Below, in pieces: positions 57,835 to 64,000 of a stretch of 64,000 bases of DNA. The stretch comes from an uncultured Pseudoxanthomonas sp. (GTDB lineage: Bacteria > Pseudomonadota > Gammaproteobacteria > Xanthomonadales > Xanthomonadaceae), in contig NZ_CAMPJD010000012.1 in assembly GCF_946886695.1 (NCBI RefSeq), positions 1 through 64,000 of the forward strand. The letters run 5' to 3'. The position numbers and the translations under genes were made by a program. Position 1 is the first letter of the stretch, and every line of letters starts with the position of its first letter. Below the pieces are notes generated by a model, which had not been told where the DNA came from, did no database searches, and saw only the letters and a list, made by a program, of their open reading frames with translations.

Positions 57835-60720
57835 TCAGTCGAACTTGTACTCGACCATCAACGCGAACGAACGACCGCGCGGATCGGCGACACGCGGCTC
57901 CCAGGCGGCGCCGGAAGCGAAATCGTTCTGGTGCGCGGTGAACGGAGGATCCTCGTTGAGCAGGTTGCGCACGACGAGGGTGAACTTGGCATTCTCCAGG
58001 CCGGTCCAGCCCACGCTGTAGTTGTAGGTGATGTAGTCGTCCACATCCGGATTCCAGTCTTCCGGAATGTAGCTGCCGTTCCTCACGCTGACCGGCAACT
58101 CGTCCTTGTAGCCGTCACGGTAGATCTGGGTCAGCGTATGCGACCAGTCGCCCTTCGCCCAACTGAAGCCAAGCGTGTGCTTCCACTTCAGCGGCAGGCT
58201 GTAGTAGCGGACATACTTGCCCACCAGGTTGTCGCCGTAGGGCGAGCTCTCCAGCGCCTTCTCCTGGAAACTGTCGATGTAGCTGCCGTTGAGGTTGACC
58301 CGCCACGTGCCGCCGGCCAGTTCGCCGGTCAGGTTGGCGTCCACTTCCACGCCGCTGATCAGCGTGCCGCCCGAGTTGATGAAGCGGCGGTCGATCGCCA
58401 CCACTTCGCCGCTGGCGTCGCGGATCCAGTTGTCGACGAAGAGATCGTAGTTGGCGATCAGGGTCGCCTGGTTGGGCGTGCGGATGGTGTTGGTGCGCTC
58501 GATCTCCCACCAGTCCAGGCTGATGTTGAAGCGATCATTGGGCGCGAACACCACGCCGAAGCTCTTCTGGTCGGACGTTTCCGGCTGCAGGTCGGCCTTG
58601 CCGCCCGTGAAGATGGCGGGCTGGATGGCTTCGCAGCCCGGCACTGCGGGATTTGCCGCGCCGCCGGGACAGGTTGCCGGGTCGGCCAGGTCGAAGCCGG
58701 TGTACGGGCTTTCGGTCACACCGCTGAACAGCTTCGTGAACTCGGGAACCTTGAAGCCTTCGCTGATGGCGCCACGGAATGCAAGCGAATCGATCGGCTG
58801 CCACTTGAACGAGAACTTCGGATTGACCGTGCTGCCGAAGCCGTCGTAATCGTCGCGGCGCACGGCCAGGCTCACTTCCAGGCTATCCAGTACCGGCAGG
58901 AAGGCTTCCGCATAGACCGCCTTCACATCGCGCTGCACCTTGGGCAGGTTGTTGGTCGCATCGAACGGCGCACCGAAGATGTAGCTGTTGTCCAGCACGA
59001 TGCCGTCCGAAGTCGAGCCGAACTCGAACTCCTCGCGACGCAGGTCCACGCCGACCGCCGCCATCACCTCACCACCCCAGAGGTTGAAACCCAGTCCACC
59101 GGAGAACGCCGCATCCAGCGTCGTGACCGTGGACTCGCCGCCGTACAGGCGGACGCCCGCCGCCGACGCGGCCTGCAACGCTGCAACGCCCGCCGGATCG
59201 TGCTGCTGGCCGGGCATCAGGAAGGGATTGAGCAGGCCACTGCCCAGCACCGCCTTGAAAGCCGGGGTGAAGTAATAGCCGGTGCCCAGCACCGACTCGG
59301 CCTCGCTTGAGGCGCGCGACAGACCGATATCGTAGTCCCAGCTGCCCAGGGTGCCATCGAAGCCCACCAGGAAACGGTATGCCTTGGTGGTGGTCTCGAT
59401 CTGGCGGGGTCCGCAGATCTCGCAGCGCCAGCGATAGGGGATCGGGTTGCCGTAGACGAGGTTGGCTGGGCCGAAGTAGCTGGCCAGCGCGTTGTAGATC
59501 ATGTCGTACGTGGCCTGCGTATTCGCATTCATTGGGTACCAGGTGCTGGGCCCCAACGCAGAGGCCGCCGTCGATGTGCTGGACGTGATCTGCTGCGCTT
59601 CGAACTGGCGGTTGGATTCCGAACGCGACGCCATCGCCTCGGCATAGAAACGGTGGTTGTCACTGATCTTGAAGGTGGCCCGGCCCAGGGCCTGGAGGCT
59701 TTCCTGTGGCTGTTGCATCACCTGCGCAGCCGGGTAGTCCCAGGCGCAGGCGTACTTGGAGTTCGCTACGCCCCACAACCGATAGGCATACGGGCCCATC
59801 ATGTCGCCGCCGGCTTCGCAGCCTGCCGCACCCGGCAGGTTGAGGATGTTGATCAGACCCTGATCGCCACCGCCGTCAGGATCGGCCAACGTACCGGTGA
59901 TCAGGCCGCCGGCCACATTGGTCACGGTGGCGAACGGCGTGCCGCGCGTGTCGGGCGACAGGCCACGGTTCGGTTGGAAGGTATTGGAGAAGTCACGATC
60001 ACTGCCAAGCAGGATCTCGTTCTCGCGATAGTTCATCGTGCCCCAGACATTCCAGCCGTCGGTGTCGATGTCGCCCATGCCACCCAGCACGCTGTAGGTG
60101 AAGATGTTGCCGCCACCTTCCTGGGTCATGTCGAACCCGGCATTGACCGTGATGCCTTGATAGTCGCTGCGGGTGATGAAATTGATGACGCCGCCGATGG
60201 CATCGGTGCCGTAGACGGCGGACGCACCATCGCGCAGCACTTCGACGCGGTCGATGGCGGCGAAGGGAATGGAATTCAGGTCGACCGCCTGGCCACGCAG
60301 GCCGTGGGTGGCGACGCGCCGGCCATTCAGCAACACCAGCGTGGCGTCCGCACCCTGGCCACGCAGGTTTGCGCCGGACACGCCATTGTTGCCGCGCAGA
60401 TCCGCCGGCGCGATGCCCGCGTTCGAGGCAAGACTGTCCGAGCCGTTGCTGGCGATGTTGAGGAACTGCAGCAGCTGTTCCGCCGAGGTGATGCCCTGCG
60501 CCTCGATCTCCGCCTTCTGGATGATGGTGACGGGCAGCGCGGCTTCCACGTCCGTGCGCTTGATGCGCGACCCGGTGACGGTGACGGTGTCCAAGGTGCG
60601 CGCGCCGCCTTCCTGGGCGGGTGCTGCATCCTGTGCAAGGCCGACCGCGGGAAGGGCGAGTCCCAGCACGATGGCGGCGGCGAGATGGCTCGGCTTGAGC
60701 GGATGGGATCGAACGGGCAT
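57835..60720 (-). CDS. TonB-dependent outer-membrane receptor
   Basis: 961-aa receptor. Signal peptide about 1-30 (PAVGLA/QDA), a TonB box-like segment ARTLDTVTVTGSRIKRTDVE, then a plug domain (LPVTIIQKAEIEAQG, LRGQGADATLVLLNGRRVAT, AIDRVEVLRDGASAVYGTDA) and a 22-strand-type barrel. It ends RSFALMVEYKFD, with Phe next to last rather than at the very terminus. It resembles the large xanthomonad receptors lacking an N-terminal signalling domain; the ligand is unknown. An AGGAG site precedes the ATG. The mRNA leader is long, with an inverted repeat at 60976-60996. Confidence 0.92.
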   Translation of the reverse strand: MPVRSHPLKPSHLAAAIVLGLALPAVGLAQDAAPAQEGGARTLDTVTVTGSRIKRTDVEAALPVTIIQKAEIEAQGITSAEQLLQFLNIASNGSDSLASNAGIAPADLRGNNGVSGANLRGQGADATLVLLNGRRVATHGLRGQAVDLNSIPFAAIDRVEVLRDGASAVYGTDAIGGVINFITRSDYQGITVNAGFDMTQEGGGNIFTYSVLGGMGDIDTDGWNVWGTMNYRENEILLGSDRDFSNTFQPNRGLSPDTRGTPFATVTNVAGGLITGTLADPDGGGDQGLINILNLPGAAGCEAGGDMMGPYAYRLWGVANSKYACAWDYPAAQVMQQPQESLQALGRATFKISDNHRFYAEAMASRSESNRQFEAQQITSSTSTAASALGPSTWYPMNANTQATYDMIYNALASYFGPANLVYGNPIPYRWRCEICGPRQIETTTKAYRFLVGFDGTLGSWDYDIGLSRASSEAESVLGTGYYFTPAFKAVLGSGLLNPFLMPGQQHDPAGVAALQAASAAGVRLYGGESTVTTLDAAFSGGLGFNLWGGEVMAAVGVDLRREEFEFGSTSDGIVLDNSYIFGAPFDATNNLPKVQRDVKAVYAEAFLPVLDSLEVSLAVRRDDYDGFGSTVNPKFSFKWQPIDSLAFRGAISEGFKVPEFTKLFSGVTESPYTGFDLADPATCPGGAANPAVPGCEAIQPAIFTGGKADLQPETSDQKSFGVVFAPNDRFNISLDWWEIERTNTIRTPNQATLIANYDLFVDNWIRDASGEVVAIDRRFINSGGTLISGVEVDANLTGELAGGTWRVNLNGSYIDSFQEKALESSPYGDNLVGKYVRYYSLPLKWKHTLGFSWAKGDWSHTLTQIYRDGYKDELPVSVRNGSYIPEDWNPDVDDYITYNYSVGWTGLENAKFTLVVRNLLNEDPPFTAHQNDFASGAAWEPRVADPRGRSFALMVEYKFD

Positions 60721-60975
60721 GCGGAATCTCCTGGATGAAAGAACGCTGCAATACGCGGCCACTACTCTGTCGCTGCGATGCGCCAAGCGTTGTTCCAGGG
60801 GAGTCCGGTCGTCATCGCGCGGCATCCGCGCTGGACGCGACGGATGCCTTGCCTGCCATCTCCCCGGAGCGCACGAATCCCCACTGGCGCCTTCCGGCGC
60901 ATCCGTCCCGGATGCGCACCGCAGTACGTTGTCTGATTGCTCGGATGTGCGCCGGCACCCCGCCGACACCCGTGT

Positions 60976-61044
60976 ACGGACGATACCGCCGTCCGTCACA
61001 AAACCCTTGTACATCCGTGTAGCACGCCACTTGGGACGAGTCAA
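60976..61044 (-). promoter_or_regulatory. TonB-receptor promoter candidate and leader inverted repeat
   Basis: On the minus strand, TTGACT (61039-61044) and a weak -10 TACACG (61016-61021) are 17 bases apart. An inverted repeat ACGGACG (60976-60982) / CGTCCGT (60990-60996) lies just downstream in the leader, about 255 bases before the ATG. It could be an operator or an RNA hairpin. The rest of the 369-base gap between the TonB and amidase genes shows no gene. Confidence 0.45.
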
Positions 61045-61089
61045 TAAATTATTCTTGTTGCGCAGAAAAACGGACTTGAATATTCCTAC

Positions 61090-61866
61090 TCAGGGCGACG
61101 CCGTACCCGTCGGGATTGCGGGCTCCCGGTAGGTCAGGGCATGCAGAATGCGCAGGTCCTCCGCGTCCAGTTCGGTTCCCTCGATGCCACGGAAGCGGTG
61201 ATGGAACGCGCGTACGGTGGAACCCCGATCCTCGACGGAGTAGCCGACCGCTTGCAGTGCGAGCCAGGGGTCGAATCCTGCGGGAGGGTCGCCCGCTCCG
61301 TCGACGGGCCAGATGCCGAAGCCGGCGTCGTACAAGCGCTTCCACGGAAATAGCGGGCCCGGATCGATCTTGCGCGATGGCGCGAGATCCGAGTGACCGA
61401 TGATCTGGCTCGGCGGGATGCGAAGACGTTGCGTCAGGTCGCGCAGCAGCGCCACCAGGTTGTCGATCTGCGCATCGGGAAAGGGGCTCTTGCCGTCGTT
61501 GTCGATTTCGATCCCGATCGAGGCATTGTTGACGTCGGTGATCGCTCCCCAACGCCCGGCGCCGGCGTGCCACGCGCGCTGGGAATCCTTGACCAGCTGG
61601 TAGACCTTGCCGTCCTTGCCCACCAGATAGTGCGAACTCACGCGCCCACCGCTGTTTCGGCTGCGCAGCGTATCCAGCGACTGTTCGACCGAATCCTGCT
61701 CGGTGTAGTGCAGCACGATGACCACCGGGCGCCGCTCATCGAAGTTCTTCGAGGGCACCCAGGTGGCGAGCGGGTTGCGCGGGCCGGTATGCGCGCAGCC
61801 GCCCAACAGCATGATCAGCAGCAGCATGGCGACGCTGCGTCGCAGGGAGAAGGAAAGCATCGTCAT
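61090..61866 (-). CDS. N-acetylmuramoyl-L-alanine amidase lipoprotein (AmiD-like)
   Basis: 258-aa lipoprotein with lipobox LGGC (Cys24), predicted to be outer-membrane bound. It is an Amidase_2 (N-acetylmuramoyl-L-alanine amidase) domain with zinc ligands His53 (VLHYTEQ), His158 (IGHSDLAPS) and Asp168 (KIDPGPLFPW), and the tunnel segment SSHYLVGKDGKVYQLVKDS. As in E. coli AmiD, it should cut the muramyl-peptide bond in turnover of peptidoglycan. ATG starts at 61866 and 61860 both leave the lipobox intact. It stands alone between two TonB receptor genes. Confidence 0.92.
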   Translation of the reverse strand: MTMLSFSLRRSVAMLLLIMLLGGCAHTGPRNPLATWVPSKNFDERRPVVIVLHYTEQDSVEQSLDTLRSRNSGGRVSSHYLVGKDGKVYQLVKDSQRAWHAGAGRWGAITDVNNASIGIEIDNDGKSPFPDAQIDNLVALLRDLTQRLRIPPSQIIGHSDLAPSRKIDPGPLFPWKRLYDAGFGIWPVDGAGDPPAGFDPWLALQAVGYSVEDRGSTVRAFHHRFRGIEGTELDAEDLRILHALTYREPAIPTGTASP

Positions 61867-61936
61867 GTCGGAGACCTCGCGATGGACGTAACTACAGGAA
61901 TAGCACGGACCGCGCTGGCGCGTGGCCGTGCCGCGG

Positions 61937-61967
61937 GCAAAGAAAGGCCTGCCGCGAACGGCAGGCC
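61937..61967 (-). terminator. Rho-independent terminator of the Oar-like receptor gene
   Basis: GGCCTGCCG / CGGCAGGCC, a 9-bp perfect stem with a TTCG tetraloop on the minus strand, followed by TTTCTTTGC, 39 bases after the receptor stop. Confidence 0.9.
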
Positions 61968-62005
61968 ATGGGAGAGACACAGCTTCGACCGTATGCGCTG
62001 CGCGA

Positions 62006-64000
62006 TTAGAAGTTCCACGTCACCACGAGCTGGGTGTAGCGTGGCGACTGCCACACGGTGCCCTGTCCGAAATGGGGCATCTGTGTTCCCGGCGTGCTTT
62101 CATAACGGGAATGCACGTTGACCACCGTCTGCCGATTCAGCAGGTTGTACACGGAGAGGCGGGCCTTGAGATCGATACCGTCCACCGGCAGGGTCCAGGT
62201 GACATTGGCGCCCAGATCGTAGACCCAGGGCATGCGGCCGAAAGCACCGCGCTCGGAATACACCAGCTCGCGCGTGGCCCAGTTGGAGCAGTTGGCCACG
62301 CACAACCAGCCCGAACCACCGCCACTGAACTCGCCAGGCCCGCCCGCCGAACGGTTATCGTTCGGCCAAACCACGCCATACGCGGTGATGGGTCCGCCCG
62401 AGCGCGCGGAGAACGTGCTGCCGAACGACCATTGCTCGCTGAGCTTGTAGCTGCCCCGGAGCTTGATCTGGTGACGGGAATCGTTGAAGAGCACGCCGTA
62501 GCGCTCGTTGACGGCCGGATGATCGTAGTACTGAACCAGATTCGTGTCGGCGTAGCCGGTATCCGAATTCACCGGGCCTTCCATGTTTCCCTCTGACTTG
62601 GACCAGAGATAGCTGGCGTTGAACGCCCACTTGTCGTCCCACGCGCGGTCAAGCTGGAACTCCACCGCCTTGTAGGTGCGCTTGGGCTTCTTGTATCCCA
62701 TGATCGCGCCACTGCCGGATGCGATGTAGCCGTCCTGTGAAGAGTCGAACGTGACCCAGTCGCTGGTGGTGGGGCACCACAAGGTGGTCGTTTCACCGGG
62801 ATTGATGATCGGCCAGTCACCGGAGTACCAGGGACAGCCCTCCACGTGGTTGATACGTGCATCCTCGACCGCACGCGTCATGCGGCGGTACGTGGCATTG
62901 ACGCCGTACGACCATGCCTGGTTGATCGCCTGCTGGAAGCCCAGGATGAATTCGTCCTGGAAGACCATCTTCAGATCTTTCGCAACGGCGGTGCGGAAGT
63001 CCTCAGGCGCAGGCACATTGTTAGATGTATTCACCGGACCGATCTGCTGGCCAAGGATAGGCAGGAGGTAGGTTCCTGCCACTGGATGCTCCATCTGGAT
63101 CCAGCCATCGAGCACGTAGTAGGTGTGTTCGTCGGTGCTGCCCGCGAAGTAGTCGGCCAGCTTGTTGGTCAGAGGCAGGTAGTAGCGACCCGCATTGCCG
63201 AAGAACTTGGTCGAACCATCGCCTTTCATGTCCCAGCTGAACCCGACGCGCGGCGCGATCATGTCGGAGAAGTCGGCCTTGGCGAAGGTCACGCCGGAAG
63301 CGTACTTGTTGTGGAACTTGTCCGCACGCAACCCGAGATTCAGCAACAGATTGGGCGTGACGCTCCAGTTGTCTTCGATGTAGATCGCTTGCGCTTCGGT
63401 GGTGACGGGCGTCCCCGTGATGTAGCGACGAGCATCGACAATGGCGGTGGTGCCCGCCGGAATTACCGTACCGTTGAGGGGACTGCCCGCGTTGGCGGCC
63501 TGCACCTGGTAGCTGATGCCGTCGTTGGGGTAACGCACCGCGCTGTTCGAGTCCATGACCTCCTGGTCAAGGCCGAAGCGAAGCAGGTGATCCCCAAGGG
63601 ACCATTCGAAGTCGAGACGTGCCGCCTCGCGCTTGTCCTCGCGGTCACTGATGCCAACGTCGGTGGGGTGGCAACCTTCGAATACCGTTTCCTGGCCGAA
63701 CCGGGAGGTGTAGCTTCCTGATCGCGTCACGATGCTGCAGTCCGGATCCTGATTGCTGCTATTGGATGCGCTGCGTTCGTTCACGCCGTACATCGCCTTG
63801 GCCGTGAAGCTGTCGCTGAAATGGCCGGTGTAGGTGAGCGACCAGTTATCGCCGCCGGAACCCGCAACGCTGTCGCCCTTCAGCCTATCCTTCGTGCCTG
63901 TGTTCCACGTGTACTGATAAATGTCGGTCGTCGATTCGCTTTTGTCTGAGAAGGCCAACAACTCGAGCGAATGGTCGTCGTTGATGCGCCAGTCAAACTT
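62006..64000 (-). CDS. Oar-like TonB-dependent receptor, 5' end outside window
   Basis: The C-terminal ~665 residues of a large outer-membrane receptor; the frame is still open at the window edge, so the N-terminus (signal peptide, carboxypeptidase-like domain, plug) is missing. Barrel features resemble the Oar group: IYIEDNWSVTPNLLLNLGLR, DMIAPRVGFSWDMKGDGSTK, FFGNAGRYYLPLTNKLADYF. Cys pairs occur in extracellular loops (EGCPWYSGD ... LWCPTTSDW; GWLCVANCSNW), and the chain ends RYTQLVVTWNF with the barrel-terminal Phe. Ligand unknown; peptide or protein transport is the usual suggestion for this group. Confidence 0.9.
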   Translation of the reverse strand, partial: KFDWRINDDHSLELLAFSDKSESTTDIYQYTWNTGTKDRLKGDSVAGSGGDNWSLTYTGHFSDSFTAKAMYGVNERSASNSSNQDPDCSIVTRSGSYTSRFGQETVFEGCHPTDVGISDREDKREAARLDFEWSLGDHLLRFGLDQEVMDSNSAVRYPNDGISYQVQAANAGSPLNGTVIPAGTTAIVDARRYITGTPVTTEAQAIYIEDNWSVTPNLLLNLGLRADKFHNKYASGVTFAKADFSDMIAPRVGFSWDMKGDGSTKFFGNAGRYYLPLTNKLADYFAGSTDEHTYYVLDGWIQMEHPVAGTYLLPILGQQIGPVNTSNNVPAPEDFRTAVAKDLKMVFQDEFILGFQQAINQAWSYGVNATYRRMTRAVEDARINHVEGCPWYSGDWPIINPGETTTLWCPTTSDWVTFDSSQDGYIASGSGAIMGYKKPKRTYKAVEFQLDRAWDDKWAFNASYLWSKSEGNMEGPVNSDTGYADTNLVQYYDHPAVNERYGVLFNDSRHQIKLRGSYKLSEQWSFGSTFSARSGGPITAYGVVWPNDNRSAGGPGEFSGGGSGWLCVANCSNWATRELVYSERGAFGRMPWVYDLGANVTWTLPVDGIDLKARLSVYNLLNRQTVVNVHSRYESTPGTQMPHFGQGTVWQSPRYTQLVVTWNF

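Overview
The window is GC-rich, gene-dense chromosomal DNA from a gammaproteobacterium of the family Xanthomonadaceae (Xanthomonas/Stenotrophomonas/Pseudoxanthomonas/Lysobacter group; genus not resolved). The assignment rests on four things: an OleA that looks residue-for-residue close to the characterised Xanthomonas campestris enzyme, the aa3 oxidase gene order, two large TonB receptors, and several families of short inverted-repeat elements typical of the group. No rRNA, tRNA, CRISPR array, prophage, transposase or plasmid gene was seen. This is core chromosome peppered with REP/REPIN-like repeats.

Layout. 0-6 kb: yqeY, a GNAT acetyltransferase, a YihY-type membrane protein, quinone-dependent D-lactate dehydrogenase (dld), DNA primase (dnaG) and a secreted phosphatase-like protein whose 3' end has been tandemly duplicated together with a REPIN-like element. 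6.3-15.2 kb: aa3 cytochrome c oxidase biogenesis (ctaC, ctaD, an unlisted-size 44-aa protein, ctaG, ctaE, then surf1, a SCO-like protein, ctaA, ctaB), with DUF2909 and DUF2244 proteins. 15.4-21 kb: bifunctional PutA, a membrane diguanylate cyclase, a secreted SMP-30 protein. 21-32 kb: FadL porin, rhomboid protease, DUF1820, then a ctp-envC-gpmI cell-envelope/glycolysis run, a secreted repeat protein, an M28 peptidase lipoprotein and a MAPEG protein. 31.5-42.9 kb: cytochrome b561 with a membrane LuxR regulator, truC, an M16 protease, a secreted EEP hydrolase, two secreted orphans, a DJ-1/PfpI protein, ubiJ-ubiB and DUF1328.

43.2-48.4 kb: the complete oleABCD pathway for long-chain olefin synthesis (head-to-head condensation of fatty acyl thioesters, reduction, beta-lactone formation, decarboxylation), interrupted by an oppositely oriented YkgJ-type gene and preceded by a perfect CRP/Clp-type palindrome. 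48.5-54 kb: a DUF4156 lipoprotein, a second M16 protease, an SDR, a small periplasmic protein made of three 26-residue repeats, and trmL. 54.2-57.7 kb: a tightly coupled serine hydrolase - D-Ala-D-Ala dipeptidase - D-amino-acid dehydrogenase unit that could cut peptidoglycan D-alanine peptides and oxidise the product. 57.8-64 kb: a TonB receptor, a lipoprotein amidase of the AmiD type, and an Oar-like TonB receptor cut off by the window edge.

The most distinctive observations are the gene-tail plus REPIN tandem duplication, a repeat that supplies the oleD stop codon, the CRP/Clp site before oleA, an 18-19-residue solenoid repeat protein, a hairpin that would occlude the ribosome-binding site of the M28 peptidase, and a recurring promoter layout in which the -10 box lies 6-8 bases before the ATG, suggesting leaderless mRNAs.
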